Below are positions 35,506 through 44,926 of a stretch of DNA of 64,000 nt, in pieces. The stretch's first letter is position 1. Every line of letters starts with the position of its first letter. The DNA is taken from the NCBI GenBank assembly GCA_036005845.1, contig DASYQD010000124.1, positions 62,001 through 126,000 on the forward strand. Reading direction: 5' to 3'. Source of the stretch: DASYQD01 sp036005845. Its GTDB lineage: Bacteria > Acidobacteriota > Thermoanaerobaculia > Multivoradales > JAIOJS01. The translations under genes and the position numbers were made by a program. Under the pieces are notes generated by a model, which was given only the letters and a program-made list of their open reading frames with translations, did no database searches and was not told the DNA's origin.

Positions 35506-37049
35506 AAGCGATCGAGCTGGAGCTCTTCACCCACCGCTTCGCCGCGTTGGCGCGCGGCATGGGCGAGCGGCTGCGCCGCACGGCGGTGTCGACGAACGTC
35601 AAGGAGCGCCTCGACTTCTCCTGCGCGCTGCTCGACGCGCGCGGCCGGCTGGTGGTGAACGCGCCGCACATCCCCGTGCACCTCGGTGCCCTCGGCCTCT
35701 GCGTGCGCGCCGTCGCCGCAGCGCTGCGGCTGCGGCCCGGCGACGTCGCGGTCACCAACCATCCGGCCTTCGGCGGCTCTCACCTGCCGGACGTCACCGT
35801 CATCACGCCGGTGTTCGCGGAGGGGGCGAGAGCGGCCCTCCTCGGTTATGTGGCCAGCCGCGCTCATCACGCGGAGCTCGGCGGCACGCGCCCCGGCTCG
35901 ATGCCGCCCGATGCGCGCACGCTCGTCGAAGAAGGCGTGGTCATCGCGCCGCGCCTTCTCGTGCGGGCCGGCGCGCCCTGCTGGGACGAGGTCACCGCGC
36001 TGCTGCAGGCGCCGCCCTGGCCGAGCCGCGCCGTCGCCGAGAACCTCGCCGACCTCGCCGCCGCGATGGCGGCCAATCATCACGGTGCCGAGACCCTGCG
36101 CCGGTTGGTGGACGAGCACGGCCGTACGCGCGTGAACGACGCGATGACAGCGCTGCGTGCCCGCGCCGCCGCGCAGCTCCGCGCCGCGCTGCTCCGCCTG
36201 GGCGACGGCCGGCGCGAGGCCGAGCAACGTCTCGACGACGGCGCGCGGTTGTGCGTCGCCTTCGAGGTGAACGGCGACCGCGTGCGCATCGACTTCACCG
36301 GCTCGGCCCGCGTGCATCCCGGCAACCTCAACGCCACGCCGGCCGTGGTGCGCGCCGTCGTGCTCTACGTGCTGCGGCTGCTCGTCGCCGAGCCGCTGCC
36401 GCTCAATGAAGGGCTGCTCGAGCCCGTCGAGCTGGTGGTTCCCGAGGGCATGCTCAATCCGCGCTTCCCCGACGACCCGTCGCAGGCGCCGGCGGTGGTC
36501 GGCGGCAACGTCGAGACCAGCCAGCGGCTCGCCGACACCCTCGTCCGCGCGCTCGATCTTGCCGCGTGCAGCCAAGGCACGATGAACAACGTGCTGTTCG
36601 GCAACGAAAGTTTCGGCTACTACGAAACGGTTTGCGGCGGCACCGGCGCCGGTCCCGGCTTCGCCGGCGCTAGCGCCGTACACAGCCACATGACCAACAC
36701 GCGGATCACCGATCCCGAGGTGCTCGAGCACCGCTTCCCGGTGCGGCTCGAGCGCTTCGCGGTGCGCCGCGGCTCGGGCGGCGCCGGCGCCTTTCGCGGC
36801 GGCGACGGCGCCGTGCGCGAGCTGACCTTCCTGGCGCCGGTGGCGCTGTCGGTGGTCACCCAGCACCGCGTGGAGGCGCCGTTCGGCGCTGCCGGTGGCG
36901 GCGACGGAGCGCGCGGCCGCCAGCGGCTCCTGCGCAACAGCGGCGTCGTCGAGAACCTGGGGAGCGTCGACGGCCGCGAGGTCGAGGCCGGCGACCGGCT
37001 GCTGCTCGAGACGCCGGGCGGCGGCGGTTGGGGCATGCCGCCGGACTGA
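35502..37049 (+). CDS. hyuB: Hydantoinase/oxoprolinase subunit B
   Basis: A 515-residue hydantoinase B partner of the preceding gene, with which it overlaps by ATGA. Family motifs: STNVKERLDFSCALLDARG, PHIPVHLGALG, DVAVTNHPAFGGSHLPDVTVITPVF, RAHHAELGG, DFTGSARVHPGNLNAT and the C-terminal GSGGAGAFRGGDG. In eukaryotes subunits A and B are fused in 5-oxoprolinase; here they are separate. It ends the operon and converges on the FHA gene across a palindromic gap. Confidence 0.9.
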   Translation: MKAIELELFTHRFAALARGMGERLRRTAVSTNVKERLDFSCALLDARGRLVVNAPHIPVHLGALGLCVRAVAAALRLRPGDVAVTNHPAFGGSHLPDVTVITPVFAEGARAALLGYVASRAHHAELGGTRPGSMPPDARTLVEEGVVIAPRLLVRAGAPCWDEVTALLQAPPWPSRAVAENLADLAAAMAANHHGAETLRRLVDEHGRTRVNDAMTALRARAAAQLRAALLRLGDGRREAEQRLDDGARLCVAFEVNGDRVRIDFTGSARVHPGNLNATPAVVRAVVLYVLRLLVAEPLPLNEGLLEPVELVVPEGMLNPRFPDDPSQAPAVVGGNVETSQRLADTLVRALDLAACSQGTMNNVLFGNESFGYYETVCGGTGAGPGFAGASAVHSHMTNTRITDPEVLEHRFPVRLERFAVRRGSGGAGAFRGGDGAVRELTFLAPVALSVVTQHRVEAPFGAAGGGDGARGRQRLLRNSGVVENLGSVDGREVEAGDRLLLETPGGGGWGMPPD

Positions 37050-37091
37050 CGATCGAGCTCGGGCATAGAACGTTCGACGACCACGCATGGA

Positions 37092-37271
37092 GGCGTTCGC
37101 GACAGCGGGTCCGGAGGGCGCCGCAGTGGGGCTTCCGGAGGGCGCATTCGTAATTGCTCGAAAACAGCGGGTCGAACGAGCGCCCGGAGGCAAGCGAGCC
37201 GCTCCACCCGCACACCTCAGAAAGGCGAGCGTGCCCCACAGCGGCGCCCTCCGGACCCGGCAGCGAACGCC
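37092..37271. repeat. Large imperfect palindrome between convergent genes
   Basis: Positions 37107-37131 and 37234-37258 form a 25-bp inverted repeat with a single mismatch, flanked by a further 9-bp pair (37092-37100 with 37263-37271). Inside, the string tccggagggcgc recurs as a direct repeat at 37110 and 37134. Neither arm fits a coding frame of the flanking genes. It occupies most of the gap between hyuB and the FHA gene and could be a dispersed palindromic repeat or a two-way transcription barrier. Confidence 0.7.
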
Positions 37272-37304
37272 GGCCGGACGGTCGCAGGCATTCGCAGCTC
37301 AGCG

Positions 37305-38603
37305 CTACCGCTGCGAGCGCACCGCTTGCCAGGCGCCCGGCTGCTTCGCCGCCGACGAGCGGAAGGTGCCGGCGAGCGCGTCGCCGTCGAGCGTGCCCTC
37401 TAGCTGCAGCTCGCCGATCGGGCGGCCGAACGGCAGGCGCAGCCGGACTGGCCACGGCGGCGGGCCGCGCCGCACCGTGCCGCTCACCGTCGTGCCGGGG
37501 ACGCCGAAGGTCATCGCCCTGCCTTCGACGGTGACCTTGCCCGTGCCGCTCACCTCGCCGCCGCGCTGCCGCAGGTCGAGGCGCAGCTCGATGACGTAGT
37601 CGTCCTCCGGGTAGAAGACGTTCTCGAGCCGCGCCGCCCACCTGCCGGCGAGTGAGCTCGCAGGCAGCGCCGCCGGTGGTGCGGATTGGGCGGCGACGTT
37701 GGTTACCGTAGGAGTGGCGGCCATCACCAGCACTTCGCCGGACAAAGACGGCGACGCCGCGGGCACCGCCGCGATGACTGGCGGCACTGCCGTCACCGCC
37801 GCCGGGCGCGGAGCGGGCGCCGGCGACGCCGCGCTCGCCACGATCGCCTCAGCACGCGCGTCCGCAGCAGCGCCGCGCGAACGCTCCCACCACCAGGCGA
37901 CGAGAGCGGCGCCGAGCACGACGAGAACCGCCAGCGCCGCGATCGCCCACGGCCAAGGCGCACGCCGTGACACAGCGACAGCAACAGGGGGCGGGAAAGC
38001 AGTGCCCGCCTGAGGGGACAGCGAGACGGCCGCAGGTGACGGTGGTGGCTCGCGAGAAGCTCCGGCCGACGGCGGTGCCGGGCGCGGCGACTCTGTCACC
38101 GGCATCGTCACCAGCGGCATCGGCACCGGCTCCGGCGCGCCGATCCTCCACAGCGGCTGATTCGCCGCTGGAGTCGGCGGCAGTCCCGGCAGCACCTCGC
38201 CGTCGCCGCCGCTACTCTCGGCCGCAAACCGCGCCCAGCGCTCGCGAATGTCGCCCGTCGTCGGCGGCCCGTCGACCGTCGCGGCGCGCGCATCGACCAG
38301 CCGCAGGACGAAGGGCGCCGCCTGCGCCCGCTGCGCCACGCGCACCTCCTGCCCATCGCCGAGCCGCACGCGCCCGCGCACCCGCGAGCCGTCGACGAAA
38401 GTGCCGTTGGCCGAGCCCAGGTCCTCGACGTAGACGCCCTCGCCGTCGGCAACCAGGCGCGCGTGCAGGCGCGACACCGAGCTGTCGGCGATCGTCACCT
38501 CGCACCCCTCGCTGCGGCCGACGACGAGCTCGGCGCCGGGCGGCAGCGGGTGCTCGGAGAGCACCTGGCCGCCCTTCATCAGCAGCATGCGGGGCTGGGA
38601 CAC
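37305..38603 (-). CDS. FHA-domain membrane protein
   Basis: A 432-residue protein with an N-terminal FHA domain (about 1-100): VVGRSEGCEVTIADSSVSRLHARL, then YVEDLGSANGTFVDG, which include the phosphothreonine-binding Arg, Ser and Asn. A Pro/Ala-rich linker leads to one membrane helix (about 212-232) and a C-terminal domain rich in beta strands (about 320-430, YVIELRLDLRQRGGEVSGTGKVTV). FHA domains recruit Thr-phosphorylated partners, so it may belong with the PP2C phosphatase at 46.5 kb, though no Ser/Thr kinase is in the window. The GTG start is divergent from the M48 protease gene. Confidence 0.82.
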   Translation of the reverse strand: MSQPRMLLMKGGQVLSEHPLPPGAELVVGRSEGCEVTIADSSVSRLHARLVADGEGVYVEDLGSANGTFVDGSRVRGRVRLGDGQEVRVAQRAQAAPFVLRLVDARAATVDGPPTTGDIRERWARFAAESSGGDGEVLPGLPPTPAANQPLWRIGAPEPVPMPLVTMPVTESPRPAPPSAGASREPPPSPAAVSLSPQAGTAFPPPVAVAVSRRAPWPWAIAALAVLVVLGAALVAWWWERSRGAAADARAEAIVASAASPAPAPRPAAVTAVPPVIAAVPAASPSLSGEVLVMAATPTVTNVAAQSAPPAALPASSLAGRWAARLENVFYPEDDYVIELRLDLRQRGGEVSGTGKVTVEGRAMTFGVPGTTVSGTVRRGPPPWPVRLRLPFGRPIGELQLEGTLDGDALAGTFRSSAAKQPGAWQAVRSQR

Positions 38604-38710
38604 GGCTGCGGATCAGTCTGCCAGAACCCTGGAACGGCCGCCAATGCCGTGCTTTACAGGGCTGGAAGGAAAATTGCTACCGCGGGGAGGCGATGGAAGG
38701 AGGACTCCCC

Positions 38711-40171
38711 ATGCAAACCCTTCGCGCCCTCCCCCGGTGGTTGGCGCTTACCGCCCTTCTGGCGGTGATCGCGTGCTCCACCAACCCCGCTACCGGTCAC
38801 AAGCAGCTCAACTTCTACAGCCAGGATCAAGAGATTGCGATGGGCCGGCAGTACCACGAGCAAGTGGTACAGCAGATCGGCGTCTACCAGGACCGCCAGC
38901 TCCAGAACTACGTCGAGCGTCTGGGCCGCCAGCTCGCCGCGCGCTCCGAACGCCCCGACCTGCCGTGGACGTTCACCGTCGTCGACGATCCCGCGGTCAA
39001 CGCCTTCGCGCTGCCCGGCGGCTTCATCTACGTCACCCGCGGCCTCGTCGACCACATGGGCTCGGAGGCCGAGCTCGCCGGCGTCATAGGCCACGAGATC
39101 GGCCACGTCGCCAGCCGTCACACCGTGAACCAGCTCTCGAAGCAGCAGCTCACGCAGATCGGGCTGACGCTGGGGATGGTGCTCGGCGGCCAACAGGTCC
39201 AGCGCTACGGCGATCTCGTCAACCTCGCCGGCGGTCTGGTGTTCCTGAAGTTCAGCCGCGACGACGAGGCCCAGGCCGACGAGCTCGGACTGCGCTACAT
39301 CAGCCGCAGCGGCTATCCGCCGCAGGCGATGGGCAACGTCTTCACCCTGCTGTCGCGGGTGAGCCGCGTCGAGCAGGGCGGCCGTCTGCCGCAGTGGCTC
39401 GCCACCCACCCCGATCCCGAGACGCGGCTCAAGCTGATGCAGACCTACTACGCGCGGCTGCCCAGCGGCCTCGGCAACGAAGGCTGGAAGCGCGAGCCGC
39501 TGCTGCAGGTCGTGGACGGCGTCACCTACGGGCCCGACCCCCGCGAGGGCTTCTTCAGGAATGGCGTCTTCTACCACCCGGGGCTCGGTTTCGCCGTCAC
39601 CTCGCCGCGCGGCTGGAAGGGCACCAACCAAAAGCAGGCGGTGGTCTGGCAGCCGCGCGAGAAGGACGCCATCTTCGCGCTCACCCTCGCCAACGCCCGC
39701 GACGCGCGCAGCGCGGCGCAGCAGTTTTTCAACCAGCAGGGGGTGCAGTTCGCCGGCCAGTTGCCGCTGCAGCAGGGTGGGGGCGTCGAGGGCGGCCAGT
39801 TCGCCGCCAACACGCAGCAGGGCCCGGTGGCCGGCGCCGTGACCTTCATCGAGAACGGCGGCAAGGTCTACCAGCTCCTCGGCTTCGCGCCGCAGGGCTC
39901 GTTCCGCGCCTACGGCAACGAGATCGCCGAGGCGATGCGGTCGTTCCAGCGCGTCAGCTCGCGTGAGCTGGGCCGCGTCGAGCCCTGGACCGTCAGCGTG
40001 GTCAAGCTCGACGCGCCGATGACGCTGCGCGAGTTCGACCGCCGCTACCCGTCGACGGTGCCGGTGGAGCGCGTGGCGCTGCTCAACAACGCCGAGCTCG
40101 ACACCCGCTACCAGGCGGGCGACGAGCTCAAGCGCGTGGTAGGCGGCGTGCCGGGGGCCGAGCTGGAGTAG
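38711..40171 (+). CDS. M48 family zinc metalloprotease lipoprotein
   Basis: A 486-residue lipoprotein (lipobox ending at C22) with an M48 peptidase domain. The zinc site is HEIGH at 128-132 with the third ligand E186 in DDEAQAD. FALPGGFIYVTRGL and HPDPETRLKLM are typical of BepA/YfgC-like proteases, which process or quality-control outer-membrane proteins in the periplasm. After the protease domain there is an additional C-terminal region of about 220 residues (from GFAVTSPRGWKG) and a LysM-like end (VERVALLNNAELDTRYQAGDELKRV). GGAAGGAGG lies 8 bases before the ATG. Confidence 0.9.
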   Translation: MQTLRALPRWLALTALLAVIACSTNPATGHKQLNFYSQDQEIAMGRQYHEQVVQQIGVYQDRQLQNYVERLGRQLAARSERPDLPWTFTVVDDPAVNAFALPGGFIYVTRGLVDHMGSEAELAGVIGHEIGHVASRHTVNQLSKQQLTQIGLTLGMVLGGQQVQRYGDLVNLAGGLVFLKFSRDDEAQADELGLRYISRSGYPPQAMGNVFTLLSRVSRVEQGGRLPQWLATHPDPETRLKLMQTYYARLPSGLGNEGWKREPLLQVVDGVTYGPDPREGFFRNGVFYHPGLGFAVTSPRGWKGTNQKQAVVWQPREKDAIFALTLANARDARSAAQQFFNQQGVQFAGQLPLQQGGGVEGGQFAANTQQGPVAGAVTFIENGGKVYQLLGFAPQGSFRAYGNEIAEAMRSFQRVSSRELGRVEPWTVSVVKLDAPMTLREFDRRYPSTVPVERVALLNNAELDTRYQAGDELKRVVGGVPGAELE

Positions 40172-40183
40172 ATTCGGCTCGCT

Positions 40184-41386
40184 TTGCGGGCGGCGAGCGC
40201 GGACGATCGGACGAGGGCTGCCGGCGGCAAGCTGCCGGCGGCCCTCTCGACGCTGCCGCTGGTGTTCGCCGCCGCCGCCCTGGCGCACCGCGACGCGCTG
40301 GCGCGGCCGCTCGACGGCATGGTCGACCTGCGCTGCTATCTCGACGCCGGGGAACGGGCGCTCGCCGGCCGCAACCCCTACGGGGCCGTGGGTTACTTCT
40401 ACACGCCTGCCTTCGCCTACGGGGTCGGCTGGCTGCATCACGGGCTGGGGACGCCGGGAACGCTCCTCGCCTTTCGACTCGCCGCCCTGCTGGGTGTCTG
40501 GCTGGTGGCGACGCTGTCACTGGCCGGCGCCGCGGCCTCGCTGCGCACGCGGGCGGCGGTGGCGCTGCTGGTGGCGGTGTCGCCACTGGTGAGAGACGGG
40601 CTCTTCCATGGCAATGCCACGCTGCTGTTGGCGGGGCCGCTGCTCGCCGGGTTGCTGCTCGTCGGAGCGCGGCCCGCGGCCGGTGGTCTCCTCGTCGGCG
40701 CGGTGACCGCGATGAAACCGATGGGGATCACCGCCGGGATCCTTGCCGCCACGCCGCGCCGTGGAATCGACGGCTGGCAGCTGCCGCGGCGCGCTCTGCT
40801 GGCGGCGACGGTGGCGGTGCTGCCCTGGCTGATGTTCGGTTGGCGGTGGCTGCCGGCGATGGGCGGGGCCACCGGCGCGCCGCCCGCCGGCTTCAACAAC
40901 ATCGCGGTCGCGGTCGGACTGGCGGCGCTCGGGCTGGAAGTACCGCCGCTGGTGGTGATGGTCGCGGTGACCGCCGTGGGAGCCTGGGTGGTCTGGCGGT
41001 ACGCACCCAACCATCGCGCGCGCGTCGCGGTGGCGGCGGCGCTCAACGTCGTCGCTCTGCCGGTCAACAACCCGAGCACCTTCCTGCTCACGCTGCCGGT
41101 GCAGGTGCTGGCGCTGGAAAGGACCTGGCGGCGCTGGCGGCGCCCGCGGGTCGAGGCCGGGGCGAGTCGCGTGCGCTCGTTGGGCCCGTTCGTCATCTGC
41201 CTAGCCGCCGTGCTCAGCGTCCACGGCGTGCGCGGTGTGCGCTCCACCGGCGACCAGCCGCTGGCGCTGCGCGGGGTGGCGACGCTGATGCCCTTCCTGG
41301 CGGTGCTGCTGCTGACGGCCCTGGCGTTGCGCGTTGCTCCGGAGCCGGAGGACGGCGACGCCGGCGCGCCGGGCGCTGACGGCTAG
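40184..41386 (+). CDS. DUF2029/GT87-type membrane glycosyltransferase
   Basis: A 400-residue multi-pass membrane protein with about 9-10 helices. The N-terminal periplasmic loop has MVDLRCYLDAGERALAGRNPYG followed by YFYTPAFAYG, the acidic-residue pattern of the GT-C fold DUF2029 family (polyprenyl-phosphomannose-dependent mannosyltransferases and relatives). The middle shows GHGNATLLLAGPLLAGLLL-like and AMKPMGI segments typical of the family. The start is a TTG 12 bases after the protease gene stop; a later start is possible. Donor and acceptor are unknown. Confidence 0.7.
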   Translation: MRAASADDRTRAAGGKLPAALSTLPLVFAAAALAHRDALARPLDGMVDLRCYLDAGERALAGRNPYGAVGYFYTPAFAYGVGWLHHGLGTPGTLLAFRLAALLGVWLVATLSLAGAAASLRTRAAVALLVAVSPLVRDGLFHGNATLLLAGPLLAGLLLVGARPAAGGLLVGAVTAMKPMGITAGILAATPRRGIDGWQLPRRALLAATVAVLPWLMFGWRWLPAMGGATGAPPAGFNNIAVAVGLAALGLEVPPLVVMVAVTAVGAWVVWRYAPNHRARVAVAAALNVVALPVNNPSTFLLTLPVQVLALERTWRRWRRPRVEAGASRVRSLGPFVICLAAVLSVHGVRGVRSTGDQPLALRGVATLMPFLAVLLLTALALRVAPEPEDGDAGAPGADG

Positions 41387-41392
41387 CTGCCG

Positions 41393-42481
41393 CTAGCGCA
41401 ACAGCTTGCGCCGGTTGCGCAGGTAGTCCGCCAGCACGAACTCGCCCAAGTCGTAGGGCGAGGCGAAGAACGCGCGGCCGCGATTGACGCGAGTGAGCTT
41501 CTCGACGAACTCGGTGAGCATCGGCTCGGTGGCGAGCATGAAGGTGCTGATCACCACGCGCTGGCGGCGGCAGAGATCGGCCTCTTCGAGCGTCAGGTTG
41601 ACGATCTTCAAGTCGAGACCGAAGGGGTTCTTGTAGACCTGGTTGCCTTCGGTGATCGCCGACGGCTTGCCGTCGGTGATGAGGAGGATCTGTTTGTTGG
41701 GATGCTTCTGGCGCGCCAGCAGGCCGCGCGACACTTTCAGCGCCTCGCGGGTGTTGGTGTGGAACGGCCCCGCCTGGATGTGCGCCAGCTCGGCGAGCGG
41801 CACCCGTTGGGCGCGGTCGCCGAAGAGCACCACTTCGATGTGGTCCTTCGGGTAGCGGATCTGGATCAGCTCGGTGAGGGCGAGCGCCAGCTTGCGCGCC
41901 GGCGTGATGCGGTCCTCGCCGTAAAGCACCATCGAGTGGCTGATGTCGATGGCGAGCACGCTGGCGCAGGAGGTGAGGTGCTCGGTCTCGTGCACCTCGA
42001 GGTCTTCCTCGGCGAGCGCCAGCTCGCCGTGCGTGCGCTTCAAGGCGTTGTGCACCGAGCGCAGCGGGTCGAGGAGCTGGAAGTCGTCGCCGAACTCGTA
42101 GGCGCGCGTCTCGGGCAGCCGCTCGATCCCCTCACCGCTGGCGGCGATCGGGTGGTAGCCGGGCCCGCCTTTCTTCATGCTGGTGAAGACTTCCTCGAAG
42201 GCGCTGCGGCGCAGCCGCCGCTCGCCGGCACCGCTGAGCCGCAGCTCGCCCTGCGCGTCGCGCGCGAGGAGCTGGCGCTCCTGGAGCTGCTCCAGGAATG
42301 CTTCGAGGTCGAGCCCGGGATCGAGGATGCCCTGCCGCTGCAGGCGCCGCATCCACTCCATCGCCTCTTCGACGTCGCCGCCGCTGGCGAGAAGCAACTG
42401 CTGGAAGAAGCGCATGAGGTCCATGCCCTGAAGCAGCTGCTGCAGCAGCTCGGGGTCGAGGTAGGAATACTTGTGGCGCAT
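41393..42481 (-). CDS. vWA-domain protein partner of MoxR
   Basis: A 362-residue protein with a helical N-terminal half and a von Willebrand A domain from about 172. The metal-binding MIDAS reads LAIDISHSM (D179, S181, S183) with HTNTREAL and ITDGKPSA supplying the other ligands. Such proteins act with MoxR AAA ATPases as chaperones inserting cofactors or assembling complexes. Its ATPase partner lies 0.94 kb upstream on the same strand, separated by an unrelated low-GC gene. Confidence 0.85.
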   Translation of the reverse strand: MRHKYSYLDPELLQQLLQGMDLMRFFQQLLLASGGDVEEAMEWMRRLQRQGILDPGLDLEAFLEQLQERQLLARDAQGELRLSGAGERRLRRSAFEEVFTSMKKGGPGYHPIAASGEGIERLPETRAYEFGDDFQLLDPLRSVHNALKRTHGELALAEEDLEVHETEHLTSCASVLAIDISHSMVLYGEDRITPARKLALALTELIQIRYPKDHIEVVLFGDRAQRVPLAELAHIQAGPFHTNTREALKVSRGLLARQKHPNKQILLITDGKPSAITEGNQVYKNPFGLDLKIVNLTLEEADLCRRQRVVISTFMLATEPMLTEFVEKLTRVNRGRAFFASPYDLGEFVLADYLRNRRKLLR

Positions 42482-42484
42482 GCG

Positions 42485-43357
42485 TCAGGAGCCGGATGTC
42501 TTTCCGATCGGCTCCAGCGTAATCGCTACAGCCTGGGTCGTCGCCTCGGATGTGACCAAGTCGATCTTGATCTGACGAGTTAGGAACCCTGTCTTCGACG
42601 CGGTCAAGATGTAAAGACCACGATAGAGATTCTGGATGACAATTGGTGTGACCGCAGTAGCTGTAGTGTACGCGTTGGCTCCGACAGGCCTAAGTTCTAT
42701 TTTGACGTTTGGAATCACAGATGTGACGTACAGATTAACCATGAGATTCTCGGTGGACAGCAGCGATGCAGCCGCGCCCACGCGTTCGCGCCAATAGCGC
42801 ACCTGCTCCCGTCGCTGCCTGAGATCCGCTTCGAGCCGGTCTCGCTCTGCGGCAGAAACGCTCGCTTTCTTTATCTGAGCGGCGAACTCGGCATTCTTCG
42901 TTTCGAGTGAAGAGATTTGTGCCTTCAACTCGTCGATGCGATCGGAGCTCGATTTCAATTGCTCGCTAGCCCATTCCTGAAACTCGGGATCGCCCTTGAG
43001 TTTCGCTAACAGACCAAAGAGACGCTTCTGGTCGGCTTCCGTAACTCCTGGTTTGAGAACGCGATTGAGGTAGTCGGAACGAATACGATTGCGTTCCTGA
43101 ACGACGAGTCTTTGACTTTGCTGCGTACTGCTAATCAGTCCGTTGATGGCTGTCAAGATCGGGACGACTGCGGCTACGAGAGCCACTAACGTCGTCACGG
43201 TCTTTCCATTACGCCACCAAGGCTGCGGCACAGTTGCATCCCGGAGAGTGACGAGTCTTGCCTCGCTCGCGGCGATGCGCTCAAACAGTTGAATCTGTGC
43301 CTCGAGTCGGCCTAATCGACTCTCGATATCAGGTTCGGGATCAGGATCCTCGCTCAT
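42485..43357 (-). CDS. Low-GC membrane coiled-coil protein with PEGA-like C-terminus
   Basis: A 290-residue protein: an acidic N-terminus, one membrane segment (about 52-76, VTTLVALVAAVVPILTAIN), a long coiled coil (about 125-195, DRIDELKAQISSLETKN and DRLEADLRQRREQV), and a C-terminal beta domain (about 205-285). The last resembles PEGA-type surface domains (IELRPVGANAY, YILTASKTGFLTRQIKIDL). No named family. Base composition is near 50% GC against about 70% around it, and it sits between two genes that normally adjoin (MoxR and vWA), ending three bases before the vWA start. Likely a recent insertion. Confidence 0.75.
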   Translation of the reverse strand: MSEDPDPEPDIESRLGRLEAQIQLFERIAASEARLVTLRDATVPQPWWRNGKTVTTLVALVAAVVPILTAINGLISSTQQSQRLVVQERNRIRSDYLNRVLKPGVTEADQKRLFGLLAKLKGDPEFQEWASEQLKSSSDRIDELKAQISSLETKNAEFAAQIKKASVSAAERDRLEADLRQRREQVRYWRERVGAAASLLSTENLMVNLYVTSVIPNVKIELRPVGANAYTTATAVTPIVIQNLYRGLYILTASKTGFLTRQIKIDLVTSEATTQAVAITLEPIGKTSGS

Positions 43358-43420
43358 CGTTGTGCGCGGCTCGTGCCGGTTTTGCCGGCATTCACGGCGC
43401 CTGTTCGGTCGGGCGTCCTT

Positions 43421-44926
43421 TTAGTACTCCTCGCGTTCACGCCGTGGCCGTGCGCGGTGCGGTTTCAAGAGCTGGAACTTCACCATCTCGCGGAAGGTGA
43501 TGCGCGAGTCGAGGTCTTCGCGGGCGAGCTTGAGGTGCTGGTGGAGGGCCTCGAGCGCCAGCTCGGCGAGCAGCGCGCGTTCGGCCGGTTCCTGCGCCGC
43601 CTCGGCCGCCAGCGCCAGCAGGCCCGGCACCTGCCGCAGCTCACCGAGGTGGTCGCCGTCGCTGGTCGCGTCCGACAGCGTCACCGCGTTGCCGTCGGCG
43701 AACCAACGTAGCATCTCGGCGTAGGGGCCGGTGTCGTCCTCGCCGCCGCTGCCCGCCGCCTTCTCGACGGCCGGCAGCCGTTCGGCCGCGAGCCGCTTCG
43801 CCGCTTCGCCGACGAGCCGCCGCGCCACGACCTCGGGCCCCTCCTGCTCGCCCTCGTAGACCATCTCCACCTTGCCGGTGAGGGCCGGCAGCACCATGTG
43901 GAGATCGGCAAGCCGCGGGTAGACGGGATCGTCGCCGGTCGACCAGGCGCGGCGCTCCATGTTGGAGACCAGCAACTCGAGCGCCGAGATCGAGACGCGC
44001 GCCGAGACGCCCGAGGACTGGTCGACGAGCTCGCTCTCGCGCGACACCAGGGCGATGGTCTCGATGAGCTGCCGCGCCAGGTCGGGGACCGCGAGCTGCG
44101 GCGTGCCGCGCCGCCACCACGCCTCCTGCTCGGTGATGAGCTGCGCCGTCGCGAGGTCGGGCGGGTAGTGGGTGAGGATCTGCGACGAGATGCGGTCCTT
44201 GAGCGGCGTGATGATGGTGCCGCGGTTGGTGTAGTCCTCGGGGTTGGCCGAGAACACCAGCAGGAGGTCGAGCGGGATGCGGATGGGGAAGCCGCGGATC
44301 TGCAGGTCGCGCTCTTCGAGGATGTTGAGCAGGCCCACCTGGATGCGCGGCGCCAGGTCGGGCAGCTCGTTGATGGCGAAGATGCCGCGGTTGGTGCGCG
44401 GCACGATGCCGAAGTGGATGACCTCGGGGTCGGCGTAGGTGAGCCGCCGGGTCGCCGCCTTGATGGGATCGAGGTCGCCGAGCAGATCGGCGATGGAGAC
44501 GTCGGGCGTCGCCAGCTTCTCGTTGTAGCGCGCGTCGCGGTGCAGCCACTCGATCGGCGTCTCGTCGCCCAGCTCGGCGATGCGGGCGACGCTCTGCGGG
44601 ATGATCGGCTGCAGCGGGTCTTCGTTGAGCGGGCTGCCGGCGAGGACCGGGACCCACTCGTCGAGGAGCGGCACCAGCGAGCGCAACAGACGCGACTTCG
44701 CCTGGCCGCGCAGGCCGAGGAGGATGAAGTCGTGGCGCGCCAGCAGGGCGTTGACGATCCCCGGCACCACGGTGCGCTCGTAGCCGAGGACGCCGGGGAA
44801 GAGCGGCTCGTTCGCCGCCAGCTTGGTACGCAGGTTGTCGCGCAGCTCGTCCTTGACGGTGCGCGAGCGGTAGCCCGCGGCCACCAGCTCGCCGAGCGTA
44901 CGCGGCCTGGTGAGGGCGGCGATCAA
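43421..44926 (-). CDS. MoxR-type AAA ATPase (magnesium-chelatase-like)
   Basis: A 501-residue AAA ATPase of the MoxR/magnesium chelatase I group. Walker A is GLRGQAKS (71-78); the Walker B/sensor region reads NRGIFAINELPDLAPRIQVGLLNILEE and VFSANPEDYTNRG. The length, about 150 residues beyond a minimal MoxR, includes a helical C-terminal extension. It presumably works with the downstream vWA protein. The start is probably a TTG that overlaps the trxB stop (TTGA), giving translational coupling. Confidence 0.88.
   Translation of the reverse strand: MIAALTRPRTLGELVAAGYRSRTVKDELRDNLRTKLAANEPLFPGVLGYERTVVPGIVNALLARHDFILLGLRGQAKSRLLRSLVPLLDEWVPVLAGSPLNEDPLQPIIPQSVARIAELGDETPIEWLHRDARYNEKLATPDVSIADLLGDLDPIKAATRRLTYADPEVIHFGIVPRTNRGIFAINELPDLAPRIQVGLLNILEERDLQIRGFPIRIPLDLLLVFSANPEDYTNRGTIITPLKDRISSQILTHYPPDLATAQLITEQEAWWRRGTPQLAVPDLARQLIETIALVSRESELVDQSSGVSARVSISALELLVSNMERRAWSTGDDPVYPRLADLHMVLPALTGKVEMVYEGEQEGPEVVARRLVGEAAKRLAAERLPAVEKAAGSGGEDDTGPYAEMLRWFADGNAVTLSDATSDGDHLGELRQVPGLLALAAEAAQEPAERALLAELALEALHQHLKLAREDLDSRITFREMVKFQLLKPHRARPRREREEY

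Noticed and set aside
36856..37641. 261-residue minus-strand frame across the 37.1 kb gap
   Set aside because: It runs through the palindrome and overlaps hyuB and the FHA gene; it has no domain and no start context.
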